From assembly GCA_947628955.1 (NCBI GenBank), contig CANRBX010000034.1:1-32531 (forward strand): a stretch of DNA of 32,531 nt, in the 5' to 3' direction. This document shows, in pieces, positions 14,535 through 23,145 of this stretch. This DNA is from an uncultured Lachnospiraceae bacterium (GTDB lineage: Bacteria; Bacillota; Clostridia; Lachnospirales; Lachnospiraceae). The stretch's first letter is position 1. Each line of letters opens with the position of its first letter. The notes under the pieces were generated by a model. The model had not been told where the DNA came from. It worked only from the letters and a program-made list of their open reading frames with translations, and did not search any database. A program made the position numbers and the translations under genes.

Positions 14535-15740
14535 TCAGGTCTCACTCAGTATCTCTTCCAGTCTCGACAGACCGTACATCGCGAGCGAGTGGTCTTCCTC
14601 TCCGGTGCCGCCGCTGACGCCCAGCCCTCCGATGATCGTTCCCCCGGCCACAATTGGCACGCCGCCGCCGAAAATGATGATGTTGCCGCCCTCCATCTTG
14701 TCAAGCCCGTAGAACGTTCCGCCCGGCTGTGCCAGCGCATTCAGCTCCATCGTGGACATTTTAACCGCCACAGAGGTGTAGGCCTTTTTGACCGCCACGT
14801 CAAAGCTTACAAGGAAGGCCCCGTCCATCACGTGCACGGCGATCGGGTTACCCTCCGGATTGCAGACCGCGATCACGGCCTTTTTGCCGCGGCGCTCTGC
14901 CTCTTTTTCTATCTCCCCGATCAGCCTCTTGGCCTGCTTTAGAGTAATTCTGCCCGGCGTACCCACGCGCCGGAGCACCTCCTGTATCACGGCCTCGCTG
15001 ATCTGCTGATTTCCATTCTCCTCCATCGCCGACTCTCCCATGCCTGTCCGGCTGCCGCCGGCTGCTCTCATCTCATACGGTTCCTTCTGTCCCGGAAGCT
15101 CCCGGCCTTCTGCCGCATACTCCCCTGCGCCTGCCCCGGACGCTCTGCCGTACTGCGCCGGGGACGTCCGGTTTTCGTTTTCCCCCGCTTCCGGCCGGCT
15201 GCTTCCCGCCGCTTTCGCATCCTCATACCGCGCAAGCACATACAGGTAATCCGCCAGGCGGTTCATATACTTCTTCGTCCCGTTGTCCGAGCCGAACTTC
15301 ACGCTGACGCTCGCGAGCGCGCGCTCCGCCCTCCTTGCCACGGTCCGGGCGATATCGATCTCCGCCGACAGCCGGTTCTGTCCCGGCAAAATGAAGTACT
15401 TCGGGCGCTCAAACAGCGCCTCCATGTGATCGATCTCTGCCTCAACGGCTTCCGTCTTCTCATCACCGATCCTGTAATCTTTATTGTAAGGATCTGCCAC
15501 GCCGGACATCACCGTGATCAGCGTCTGCTGGATCTCCTCCAGAAACGTTGCTGCGCGCTGTGTCTCCGCCGCGGGGCCGGTCTCCCGGCGCTCCCGGAGC
15601 ATGGTCTTCACCAGGCCGAGATGGCTCGTCAGCTCGTCGATGCTGCCGACAAGCTGAATGCGGTCGTCCGACTTGGACACGTTTTTTGTGTGGATCAGGC
15701 TTGTGATTCCCTTATCTCCGCCCCTGGTGTAAATGTTCAT
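14535..15740 (-). CDS. pduO: PduO-type ATP:cob(I)alamin adenosyltransferase with HbpS-like domain
   Basis: 401 aa. Makes adenosylcobalamin, the cofactor of the diol dehydratase in this operon. Residues 1-~175 are the PduO adenosyltransferase domain (MNIYTRGGDKGITSL at the start, RRAERALASV and the late MNRLADYLYVLARYED). A ~75-residue Gly/Ala/Glu linker follows. The C-terminal ~150 residues are a GlcG/HbpS-like domain (ITLKQAKRLIGEIEKEAE, GGGVPIVAGGTIIGGLGVSGGTGEEDHSLA). The linker ends in ISEAVIQEVLRRVG, an amphipathic helix like the encapsulation peptides nearby. I chose the ATG at 15740 because GGGAG lies eight bases before it; the ATG five codons earlier has no usable site. Confidence 0.92.
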   Translation of the reverse strand: MNIYTRGGDKGITSLIHTKNVSKSDDRIQLVGSIDELTSHLGLVKTMLRERRETGPAAETQRAATFLEEIQQTLITVMSGVADPYNKDYRIGDEKTEAVEAEIDHMEALFERPKYFILPGQNRLSAEIDIARTVARRAERALASVSVKFGSDNGTKKYMNRLADYLYVLARYEDAKAAGSSRPEAGENENRTSPAQYGRASGAGAGEYAAEGRELPGQKEPYEMRAAGGSRTGMGESAMEENGNQQISEAVIQEVLRRVGTPGRITLKQAKRLIGEIEKEAERRGKKAVIAVCNPEGNPIAVHVMDGAFLVSFDVAVKKAYTSVAVKMSTMELNALAQPGGTFYGLDKMEGGNIIIFGGGVPIVAGGTIIGGLGVSGGTGEEDHSLAMYGLSRLEEILSET

Positions 15741-15791
15741 ACTGACATCTCCCAAATTTCCTGTCTGTGGTCACTGTCATGAAGCTCTGCA

Positions 15792-16136
15792 TCACTCCGG
15801 CCCGCTCACCGGCTTAAACGGCAGCTTTTTCACCGCCCGCGCGCTGTTCGCCCCCAGATTCCGGCACTGCCGGAAGGACGGCATGTCCAGCTCAAAAACA
15901 TTTTTTCCCCGCGGGAGCCGCTGCATCTGCATCGCCAGCCGCGCGCCGCACATCCCAATCCCGGAGCCGAGCATCGACTCCGCGGCCGCCTCATAGGCGA
16001 GACCGTCCAGATCGCCCTCATGCGTCTGCACCTGGTACAGCACACCCTCTTCCTCGATCCCCGCGCAGACCTCGCGAAGGAGGTCCTCGTCGGGCTCATG
16101 TACATAAATCATAATCGTCGGCCGGTTCACAACCAT
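15792..16136 (-). CDS. pduH: Diol dehydratase reactivase small subunit
   Basis: 114 aa, PduH/DdrB family. With the large subunit it removes damaged cobalamin from the dehydratase in an ATP-dependent way. The family pattern is visible: TIMIYVHEPDEDLLREVCAGIEEEGVLYQV and SMLGSGIGMCGARLAMQMQRLPRG, which resembles the corresponding fold of the dehydratase medium subunit with which it exchanges. AAGGAGG stands seven bases before the ATG. Unlike the tightly packed pduCDEG block, it is separated from pduG by 118 bases that contain a folded RNA element. Confidence 0.88.
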   Translation of the reverse strand: MVVNRPTIMIYVHEPDEDLLREVCAGIEEEGVLYQVQTHEGDLDGLAYEAAAESMLGSGIGMCGARLAMQMQRLPRGKNVFELDMPSFRQCRNLGANSARAVKKLPFKPVSGPE

Positions 16137-16177
16137 GCGGGGTCCTCCTTATGAAAATCGGGCTGCGCCTCACTCTT

Positions 16178-16248
16178 CTGCCATGCACGCCGCAGACCGC
16201 CTTTTCAAGGCTCTCGCTGCTTTCGCAGCTTCCGTCTGCGGCTGGCAG
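16178..16248 (-). ncRNA. Structured three-way-junction RNA between pduG and pduH
   Basis: On the minus strand CTGCCA pairs with TGGCAG, and GCCGCAGAC with GTCTGCGGC. Inside are two perfect 5-bp hairpins, GCTGC-GAAA-GCAGC (GNRA loop in this orientation) and GCCTT-GAA-AAGGC. The result is a compact multi-helix junction of 71 bases that begins seven bases after the pduG stop. There is no U-tract, so it is not a terminator. It is likely an mRNA stability, processing or expression-ratio element; no known RNA family comes to mind. Confidence 0.75.
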
Positions 16249-16254
16249 AACTGT

Positions 16255-18063
16255 TTATTCAAAGTATGACAGGAGCAGTCCTGTTGCGACTGCGTTCCGC
16301 GGGCCGCAGACGCCGCGGACGTTCCCGCGCCCGCAGACGATGCGGTACTCGGAAAGCGCCTGCGTCAGCATCTCCGGGATCTCGAAATCCTCCGCGGAGC
16401 CGCCCACAAGCACCACATTCGGGATCCGGCGCAGGTCATGCTCCGGGGCCACCTCGCGCAGTGCGCGCAGCGCGTTCGTTACAAATACCTTCCGCTTCGC
16501 CTCGCGGCGGACCTCCAGGATCTTCTCCATCGGGATGTCCTCTTCCACCTTCAGCATCTCGCCCGGCGCGAGAAGCACCACATGTCCGTAGTATCTCGGG
16601 TCGATGGACTCCTCGAAAAACCGCATCGCGCCGTTCTCCAGGCGCATGTGGAACAGGCTCTCCACCTTGCCCATCGGATATTTTTTAATCTGCTCCGCCG
16701 ACGTCCTGCTGCCCAGCCCGAGCTCGGTCCGGATCAGCATCGAGACGAGCTCTCCGGCGCCTGCCTGGTGCGTTGTGCGCACACTGCCGTCCGGCTGCAG
16801 AAGGGCCGCATCCGTCGAGCCGCCGCCCATATCGAGTATCGCAAGCGGAAGCTGCGTGCCCGGCGTCGTCATCGCGCCGAGCGAGGCCATCACGGCCTCA
16901 ACCCCGGCCACGACCGCCTTCACTCCCAGCTCCCGCTCGAGGCGGGCCGCGATCTCGCGCATCGGCAGCCGCTGTGTCTTCACCATGGCGGCGATGCCGA
17001 CGGCCTTCTCCATGCAGGTCTCCCCGGCCAACGAGCCGGAGATCTCCACCGGGGCCAGCGTATCGACCGCCAGGATATCAGTGATCTGTATCTGTTCGCG
17101 GTGCTCCTTCGACACATCCGCCATGCTGGCCTTGATGCGCGTGAGCATATTTCCCACGTTTGTATTCTTCTCTCCGTCAATGTCCCGGATCTCGCCCGCA
17201 GAGGCGAGCGTCTCCATGATCCGGTCTGCTCCGGCGTCGATGTCGACGCGCTTTTCCTGCTGCCCGCGGAAGGTGATGTGCCCGGCGGGCAGAACATTTT
17301 CCTGAATGTTTCCGTGCGGCGTGCGGATGACGACCGCGCTGCGCTTGCCGATCAGGCTCTTTGCGATCGGTGTGACCGACTTCGTCTCGGCGGCGTTCAG
17401 GCCGAGCAGCGTGGCGATCCCGTAGGGATTGGACAGCATGCGGATCGACGTCCCCGGCAGGGCCACCTCGATCGCCGCCAGCCTGCCCTCCGGCACCCTG
17501 TCGATATGGCGCACCTCGTCCACGATCGGCATCTTCTTATTCAGGCGGTTCTCCACCAGCACCGCCTCGTCGGCCTGCAGGATCAGGCCGCGGATGTCGA
17601 GCTCCGGGATGTGCTGGTTCAGCCGCGCGGCGACCTCTTCATACGAAAATCTGTCCGCGGCCGCCACAATGTACGGCACGCCCGGCTTCCCTCTCCAGAC
17701 ATTCTCGAGCAGCAGAAGCTCTCCCACCGCCTCGCCCGCGCCTGCCGGCGTGGACGGATTGTGCCCGATCATCGAGGATTCCGTGATGATCGTCTCGGTG
17801 ATCGTCTCCATCGCCGTGTCGCCGATCACCGGCGCGGCTTCATTGAGCCGCACGAAGTCAAGCGCAGAAAGCGGCTGCCGGATCTCGTCCAGCGCCTCCT
17901 CGAGCGCGGCCTTCACACCCAGGACATTCGGCAGCGTGCCCTTTGTCCCGGTCGTCATGCGGGAGGCGCTGCTGAGGAAACGGAGCCCTCCGTCGTCCCC
18001 GACGCCCCCGATGCACACTTCAGTTGTAGAGTTTCCGATATCAACGCCTGCAACCAGTTTCAA
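16255..18063 (-). CDS. pduG: Diol dehydratase reactivase large subunit
   Basis: 602 aa, the usual PduG/DdrA length. Actin/Hsp70-like ATPase that reactivates the B12-dependent diol dehydratase. Nucleotide-binding motifs are clear: VAGVDIGNSTTEVCIGG at the N-terminus and LAILDMGGGSTDAAL in the second half; SSMIGHNPSTPAG and ITFRGQQEKRVDIDAGADRI are typical of the family. The start is TTG at 18063: the frame of MKLVAGVD begins TTG AAA CTG. Its first three bases overlap the TGA stop of pduE (TTGA). A GAGG lies nine bases upstream. This coupling suggests translation tied to pduE. Confidence 0.93.
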   Translation of the reverse strand: MKLVAGVDIGNSTTEVCIGGVGDDGGLRFLSSASRMTTGTKGTLPNVLGVKAALEEALDEIRQPLSALDFVRLNEAAPVIGDTAMETITETIITESSMIGHNPSTPAGAGEAVGELLLLENVWRGKPGVPYIVAAADRFSYEEVAARLNQHIPELDIRGLILQADEAVLVENRLNKKMPIVDEVRHIDRVPEGRLAAIEVALPGTSIRMLSNPYGIATLLGLNAAETKSVTPIAKSLIGKRSAVVIRTPHGNIQENVLPAGHITFRGQQEKRVDIDAGADRIMETLASAGEIRDIDGEKNTNVGNMLTRIKASMADVSKEHREQIQITDILAVDTLAPVEISGSLAGETCMEKAVGIAAMVKTQRLPMREIAARLERELGVKAVVAGVEAVMASLGAMTTPGTQLPLAILDMGGGSTDAALLQPDGSVRTTHQAGAGELVSMLIRTELGLGSRTSAEQIKKYPMGKVESLFHMRLENGAMRFFEESIDPRYYGHVVLLAPGEMLKVEEDIPMEKILEVRREAKRKVFVTNALRALREVAPEHDLRRIPNVVLVGGSAEDFEIPEMLTQALSEYRIVCGRGNVRGVCGPRNAVATGLLLSYFE

Positions 18064-18455
18064 AGAAGGATTCCTCTTTTCTCATAAATCCCGGCCGCCT
18101 CAAGCACCAGCTTTGCGCAGTGCGGCGCATGGTACTTTTCCAGCAGCTCGCGCGCCATCTCCGCCAGCTCCCGCTTTGTGGAGCGGTTCGGACGCAGTTT
18201 ATTGTACATCTCCAGTATCACAGCGTCCGGCACATCCACCAGCTCGGACGCGCGCTCAAAATTCGCCGCCATCTGGGGATTGTCGGCCTCCGCCGCAACC
18301 TGGCCCTGCCGTTTCAGCATCTCCGTGGAAATCTTGATGTCCTCGGACGTCACATTTCCGCGCTTCACTTCCTCCAGCGTGATCTGGGAAAGCTTTTTTC
18401 CGGTCTTTGAAGTAATCGTGTCTGCCTCGTGCAGACCCAGAGGATATCTGCTCAT
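18060..18455 (-). CDS. pduE: Propanediol dehydratase small subunit
   Basis: 131 aa, small subunit of the B12-dependent diol dehydratase. Family wording: YPLGLHEADTITSKTGKKLSQITLEEVKRG and the C-terminal RPNRSTKRELAEMARELLEKYHAP. I start it at 18455 (MSRYPLG), because GGGAGG lies seven bases upstream and the ATG overlaps the pduD stop as ATGA. The ATG five codons earlier would place the ribosome binding site inside the coding sequence. It overlaps pduG by four bases at the other end. Confidence 0.93.
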   Translation of the reverse strand: MSRYPLGLHEADTITSKTGKKLSQITLEEVKRGNVTSEDIKISTEMLKRQGQVAAEADNPQMAANFERASELVDVPDAVILEMYNKLRPNRSTKRELAEMARELLEKYHAPHCAKLVLEAAGIYEKRGILL

Positions 18456-19276
18456 CTTACGCCCTCCCATACGATCATTCCCTTGTCGGGATCCAGCTGC
18501 TCCGTCTCAATGATATGCATCAGCGCGGCCTTCACCTGATATTTTGCGCGCACCATCGGATCGTTCGTGCACTCGATCGGCGTGACCTTTTCGCCCTTGA
18601 CATATTTTGCGGCGTTCCTGCCGATCTTGCGGTAGGTCTCCAGATCCATCAGCGGCGCCTGCGGGAAAAGCTCCAGGTTTGTCAGCGGATAGAGGTCCTT
18701 CTGGTGAATGACCGTGGTTCCCTTCGACTGGATGCCGATCCCGATGCCGGAGCCCGAGAGCTTCGCCGACTGCAGGGCCATGAAGCACACGTCCGAGGTG
18801 TCCAGAACCTTCACAACACGGGATGTCATGCCCTCTTCCTCGATGCCGGCCCGCACATTGCGCAGGACGTCGTCGAGCGGGATCCCGCAGATCGTCGCCC
18901 GGATCTCCGTCTGGAACGCGGCCCCGACGCCGATCACGACCTCCTTCGGGTCCGTCCCTTGTTTCGCGCGCTCAGCGCCCTCATAGGAGTGCTTCGGGCG
19001 CATCCGCGTCTTCCCTGCGAGGCTCCGTCCGGAACCGCTGCCCGAACCCTGCCCGAAACTGCTGCCAGGAGCCTGTCCGAGGCCCTGCCCGGAGCCGCTG
19101 TCCGAACCCTGTCCGAGATTCTGCCCGGGGCCCTGCCCCGGAGCCGGCGCCTGCAGGCTGTCCTCCTGCGTCGTCCAGCTCTGCGCGGGATCCCGGCCCG
19201 TCTGCCCGCCGTCTGCGTGAAGCTGCCTCACCACTTCCTCTGTGATCACACGTATCAGTTGTTCATTCACTTCCAT
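18452..19276 (-). CDS. pduD: Propanediol dehydratase medium subunit with long linker
   Basis: 274 aa, medium subunit of the B12-dependent dehydratase. Residues 1-19 (MEVNEQLIRVITEEVVRQL) are an amphipathic helix like the known PduD encapsulation peptide that directs cargo to the microcompartment lumen. Residues ~45-90 are an unusual Gly/Gln/Ser/Pro-rich stretch (GQGPGQNLGQGSDSGSGQG...). The conserved subunit follows from about residue 105: EVVIGVGAAFQTEI, LDDVLRNVRAGIEEEGM, KLSGSGIGIGIQSKGT. The linker makes this protein longer than the classical ~220-aa PduD. Start has GGAGG seven bases upstream. Confidence 0.93.
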   Translation of the reverse strand: MEVNEQLIRVITEEVVRQLHADGGQTGRDPAQSWTTQEDSLQAPAPGQGPGQNLGQGSDSGSGQGLGQAPGSSFGQGSGSGSGRSLAGKTRMRPKHSYEGAERAKQGTDPKEVVIGVGAAFQTEIRATICGIPLDDVLRNVRAGIEEEGMTSRVVKVLDTSDVCFMALQSAKLSGSGIGIGIQSKGTTVIHQKDLYPLTNLELFPQAPLMDLETYRKIGRNAAKYVKGEKVTPIECTNDPMVRAKYQVKAALMHIIETEQLDPDKGMIVWEGVR

Positions 19277-19325
19277 GGCGTTCCTCCATTTATTTCCATA
19301 CGCGCCCGGCCCGTGCCGGCCGCCG

Positions 19326-20990
19326 CTAAAAATCTTCTACGCTGATCCTGTGCGGGATCGCCTTGATCTCCTCCCAGCGCTTTCCCGTCACCCGGTAGCC
19401 GGTGCCCGGTCCCATATAGTCGTTCGGCGTGTTCACACCGGACATCACCTGGAAATTCTCGTCCAGGATCGCGGCCGTGTGCATGTAGTCGCCGATCACG
19501 CGCTGCTTGAGCATGTTCAGGATGCTCTCCGCCAGATCCACAAAGCCGCTCTCCGCCAGCGCCTTCACGACGTCGATGCCGGTGATCCCGCGCTTCATCA
19601 GATCGTCCGCAGCCATCAGGTCCGAGGCCACGTCGCGCTTCAGCGTGTCCCTGCTGCCGTGCGCGTAGGTGACGGCCTCCACCTGCTCGTCCGTGATCTC
19701 GGTCAGGCCCAGATACTTGAACACGGCCTGCACCGCCTTTCCGGCCTCGCGGCGCACGCGGATGACCTCCTCCTCCGTCACCGGCCGGAGTCCGCCGTCC
19801 ACCTGCATGTCTCTCTGCAGCACATTGTAATCGTCAAAGTCCTCAGCGTCAAAATTCGACCCTGCAAACATATTGTCGTAATTTGGCTCCGCCGCATAGC
19901 CGGAGAAGATGAAATCCGTGCCCGGCATAAACTGCAGCATGGTCCGCGCCGTGCGCCTCATGTCCGAATTTGAGAAGCTCTGGTCGTTGGAGGACGCGCA
20001 CTCCAGTCCGAGCAGCGCCGCCACCAGATTCTCGCCCATGATCTCGCGGATGCCCGCCGGCACCCCGGCCGCCACGCCGACGCAGCTCACGGAACCGTTC
20101 TGGATCCCCTGCGTGCCCGCACCCTTCGTCACATACAGGCAGCGGCACTCCAGGTAGAGCATCGACTTGCGCTCGCTCGAGCCCATCAGCACCTCCGAAC
20201 CGGCGCCGGAGGTGAAGCGCACCTTCAGGCCGCGCGACGCGTAGGCCGCATTCAGAAACGCCTTGGAGTACGGCGTGTCGTCCCCGTCGATGAAAACCTT
20301 CTCGGTGCCGTACACGGAGAGCGTCTCCGCGTATGTCGTCAGGCCGCGGATCCCGAGCTCCAGCTCGGTCGCCTCCTCCACCGCGCACTGCGTCAGCACC
20401 CCCCTGCGGCCCGCCTGCGAGCCGATCAGCAGCGCGATTGCGTTGAACGGGGCATAGCGCGCGACTCCGGTCGTCGTCTCTTCCTCGGAGAACCCGCGCA
20501 GCGCGCCCTCCGCGGCGTCCGCGGCGATCTGCACCGGATCGTCCTTCAGGTTCGTGATGTGCGCCTGGTTGCCCGGCACCTTCCTGGCACGCATTTTCTG
20601 CATGCCCATCATCATCTCCACCACGTTCAGATAATTGATCACTTCGACCATCTTCGCCGGAGTGATCCCCGAAATGATCTCCAGAATCTCCTTCCGCGTC
20701 GTCTGGATGTCCACAATCTTCCGCGCGATCTCCAGGGAGGACATCGCCATCGACTGCTCCGCCCGGTCGATGCGGATCGCGTAATCCGCGATAAACTGAT
20801 CCAGGAAATCAAAATCTGCCCGCTTTTTTCCATCCAGCTCCGTGATCACGCCGTTCTCCACCGTCACAGACGGCTTCGGATCGTACGGGCTGTGCATCGA
20901 CACAAAGCCCATCTCCGGCCATTCGTCGATAAATCCGTCCTTGTTTACGGCACGCGCGTCCAGCGCTTCGATTCGTTTTGATCTCTTCAT
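19326..20990 (-). CDS. pduC: Propanediol dehydratase large subunit
   Basis: 554 aa, the standard length for the catalytic subunit of adenosylcobalamin-dependent diol dehydratase, which converts 1,2-propanediol to propionaldehyde. Typical segments: MKRSKRIEALDARAVNKDGFIDEWPEMGFV, EEATELELGIRGLTTYAETLSVYGTE, LYLECRCLYVTKGAGTQGIQNG and CASSNDQSFSNSDMRRTAR. Glycerol dehydratase is the close alternative, but the aldolase, rhaB and shell genes argue for propanediol. AGGAAAGG precedes the ATG. No cobalamin riboswitch is visible in the 61 bases upstream. Confidence 0.94.
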   Translation of the reverse strand: MKRSKRIEALDARAVNKDGFIDEWPEMGFVSMHSPYDPKPSVTVENGVITELDGKKRADFDFLDQFIADYAIRIDRAEQSMAMSSLEIARKIVDIQTTRKEILEIISGITPAKMVEVINYLNVVEMMMGMQKMRARKVPGNQAHITNLKDDPVQIAADAAEGALRGFSEEETTTGVARYAPFNAIALLIGSQAGRRGVLTQCAVEEATELELGIRGLTTYAETLSVYGTEKVFIDGDDTPYSKAFLNAAYASRGLKVRFTSGAGSEVLMGSSERKSMLYLECRCLYVTKGAGTQGIQNGSVSCVGVAAGVPAGIREIMGENLVAALLGLECASSNDQSFSNSDMRRTARTMLQFMPGTDFIFSGYAAEPNYDNMFAGSNFDAEDFDDYNVLQRDMQVDGGLRPVTEEEVIRVRREAGKAVQAVFKYLGLTEITDEQVEAVTYAHGSRDTLKRDVASDLMAADDLMKRGITGIDVVKALAESGFVDLAESILNMLKQRVIGDYMHTAAILDENFQVMSGVNTPNDYMGPGTGYRVTGKRWEEIKAIPHRISVEDF

Positions 20991-21051
20991 AATTTCTGCC
21001 TTTCCTGCCCCGGCCTCTGCCGGGCAACAGATCGTTCACACCGTGTCGGCT

Positions 21052-22203
21052 TCAGAAGGCCCACAGCTTCGTATAGATCTTTATGATGTCCTCTTTGGTC
21101 GGAACACGCGGATTGTTCGCGGTACAGGTATCCGCCAGGGCCGCGTCCGCCATCTTGTCGAGCGAGCCGAAATAGGCGTCCGGCGGGATGGTCCCGAGCT
21201 CCTGGATCGTCAGCGGGATGTTCATCTCCTTCTGCATGAACTGGATCCAGTTCACCAGGGAGCGCACGCTCATGACCTTGTTGTAATTGCTCAGGCCCAG
21301 GATGTGGGCGACATTCGCGTACCGCTTGACTGCCGGGAGGTACTCCTTCTGGCTCCTGCTGTGCTTGTTGATGTTTGCGTTAAACTCCACGACGTGCGGC
21401 AGCAGCATCGCGTTCGCGCGCCCGTGCGGAATGTGGAACATCGCCCCGAGCTGATGCGCCATGCTGTGCGCGATGCCCAGGCCCGCCGTGTTGAACGAAA
21501 GGCCCGCGAGGCAGGACGCCACATGCATCTTCTGGCGGGCATGCATATCGTTCCCGTCCAGGTACGCCCGCAAAAGAAACACGCCGCAGATCTCTATCGA
21601 CTTCTCCGCAAGCGCGGAGGAAAATTCATTGTGCTCTGTGCTCACGTAGGATTCCAGCGCATGCGTGAACACGTCCATTCCGGTGTCCGCAGTGACCGCG
21701 GGCGGCACGCTGCGCACCAGCTCCGCGTCGAGGATCGCCTCGTCGGCGGTGAGGCTGTCGGACACGAGCGGATATTTGACCCGCGCAGCCGTGTCGTTGA
21801 CGACCGCAAACGAAGTGACCTCCGAGCCCGTCCCGCTCGTCGTCGGGACCGCGATCAGCCCGACCTTCCCGTAATCATTGATCTTCTGCGCAAATTCGCG
21901 GATCGCCTTCGAGGAATCAATCGCCGAGCCTCCACCCACCGCGACAACCACGTCCGGCTGGAACTGCAGGAATTTCTTCACGCCCTCCGCGATCTTGTCA
22001 ACCGGGGCGTCCGGCACGACATCCTGGAAAATGTCATACACGATGTCCCCGCGCTTCAGCGGCTCCGTGATCAGGTCGATCATCCTGCTCTGCACGACAA
22101 ACGGATCCGTGATGATCAGCGCCCGTCTGTACGGGATTGTCCTCAGCCGGTCCAGCGAATTCTCGCCAAAATGGATGACCGTCTTCATTTCAAATGTTTT
22201 CAT
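21052..22203 (-). CDS. pduQ: PduQ-type iron-dependent alcohol dehydrogenase
   Basis: 383 aa, family III iron alcohol dehydrogenase. Likely reduces propionaldehyde to 1-propanol and so regenerates NAD+ inside or beside the shell; lactaldehyde reductase (FucO-like) is also possible. The nucleotide site AVGGGSAIDSSKA (88-100) is present. By alignment with FucO from memory, the metal ligands fall at D177, H181, H246 and H260 (TGMDVFTHALE; GIAHSMAHQLGAMFHIPHG). No encapsulation-like extension is seen at either end. It sits between deoR and pduC with an AGAGG site before the ATG. Confidence 0.88.
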   Translation of the reverse strand: MKTFEMKTVIHFGENSLDRLRTIPYRRALIITDPFVVQSRMIDLITEPLKRGDIVYDIFQDVVPDAPVDKIAEGVKKFLQFQPDVVVAVGGGSAIDSSKAIREFAQKINDYGKVGLIAVPTTSGTGSEVTSFAVVNDTAARVKYPLVSDSLTADEAILDAELVRSVPPAVTADTGMDVFTHALESYVSTEHNEFSSALAEKSIEICGVFLLRAYLDGNDMHARQKMHVASCLAGLSFNTAGLGIAHSMAHQLGAMFHIPHGRANAMLLPHVVEFNANINKHSRSQKEYLPAVKRYANVAHILGLSNYNKVMSVRSLVNWIQFMQKEMNIPLTIQELGTIPPDAYFGSLDKMADAALADTCTANNPRVPTKEDIIKIYTKLWAF

Positions 22204-22264
22204 ACCGTGCCTCTTTTCTGCACTTCATGTGTGCGGCATTTTCTTACTGCCCGCAGCAGGCCGC

Positions 22265-23035
22265 TCACGCGTCCTCCGGATACCGGCAGTCGATCTTCAG
22301 CTCCTCAAACAGCCGCAGCCACGGATCGTCCGGCCTCCTGTCCGTGATCACCATGCCCACGTCGCGCAGGCTCCCGACCACGGAAAACGCGGTCCTGCCG
22401 AACTTTTTGTTCTCGGCCACCAGGATCTTCCTCCTGCCGCACTCTATCATCGTCTTCTTCGTGGACGCGATCGTCTCGTGGGACTCCATCATGCCCCGGC
22501 GGCTGTCCAGCGCCTTGCAGGAGAACAGCACCTTGTCCACGTAGTAGGAGCGGATCGCATCCTCCGTCCTCGATCCGAGAAACGCCAGATAGCGCTCCTC
22601 CAGCATGCCCCCGGTGGAAATGATGTTCCATCCGGTCACGTCGGAGAGCTCCAGCAGGATCTCAACCGAGTTTGTGATGACCGTCAGGTGCTTCTTTCCC
22701 TTGAGCGCCCTTGCCACGAAGACCGCCGTGGTGCTGGCGTCGAGGAAAATGTGCTCGCCCTCCCCGACCAGGGAGGCAGCGATCTCGGCCATCCTCTGCT
22801 TGCCGACGACGTTCTGGTTCTTGCGCACATTGAACGGAAGCTCAATGCCCACATTCTCATTGACCACGGCCCCGCCGTAGCTCTTTGTCGCGTAGCCCTC
22901 TTTCTCGAGCTTTTCAAGGTCGCGGCGGATCGTCTCCTCCGAGACCTCGTACAGCTGGCTGAGCTGGCTGACCACCACTCTTTTTTCTATCTGAAGCTTT
23001 CCGAGAATCAGATTTCTTCTCTCTGCTGCCAGCAT
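22265..23035 (-). CDS. DeoR-family transcriptional regulator
   Basis: 256 aa. Residues 1-57 are a DeoR-type helix-turn-helix (VVVSQLSQLYEVSEETIRRDLEKLEKEGYATKSYGGAV). The rest is the DeoR sensor domain, which binds sugar phosphates in many members (IFLDASTTAVFVARAL, LTVITNSVEI, STGGMLEERYLAFLGS, DKVLFSCKALD). Placed inside the operon, so it is probably autoregulated. A plausible operator is the pair of T-rich 17-nt boxes next to the operon promoter. A sugar 1-phosphate made by RhaB, or DHAP, would be a sensible ligand, but this is inference. Confidence 0.9.
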   Translation of the reverse strand: MLAAERRNLILGKLQIEKRVVVSQLSQLYEVSEETIRRDLEKLEKEGYATKSYGGAVVNENVGIELPFNVRKNQNVVGKQRMAEIAASLVGEGEHIFLDASTTAVFVARALKGKKHLTVITNSVEILLELSDVTGWNIISTGGMLEERYLAFLGSRTEDAIRSYYVDKVLFSCKALDSRRGMMESHETIASTKKTMIECGRRKILVAENKKFGRTAFSVVGSLRDVGMVITDRRPDDPWLRLFEELKIDCRYPEDA

Positions 23036-23068
23036 ACCTCCATCCCTCTCCTTTCACTTCAGGCAATC

Positions 23069-23097
23069 GTCCCGCCCGTTCTTTTCCGGGGCGGAAC
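23069..23097 (-). other. Intercistronic hairpin before deoR
   Basis: GTTCCGCCC pairs with GGGCGGGAC over nine positions (one G-U) around an 11-base loop on the minus strand, between pduT and the deoR-type gene. No U-tract follows. It may affect mRNA decay or lower regulator expression. Confidence 0.55.
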
Positions 23098-23145
23098 CTT
23101 CTCTCTTCATCTGCTGTCGGGGTCAAAAGGTATCTCGCTCTGGCG

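Noticed and set aside
16438..18087. 549-aa plus-strand ORF opposite pduG
   Set aside because: Shadow of a high-GC gene; the minus strand encodes a complete, well-known protein.
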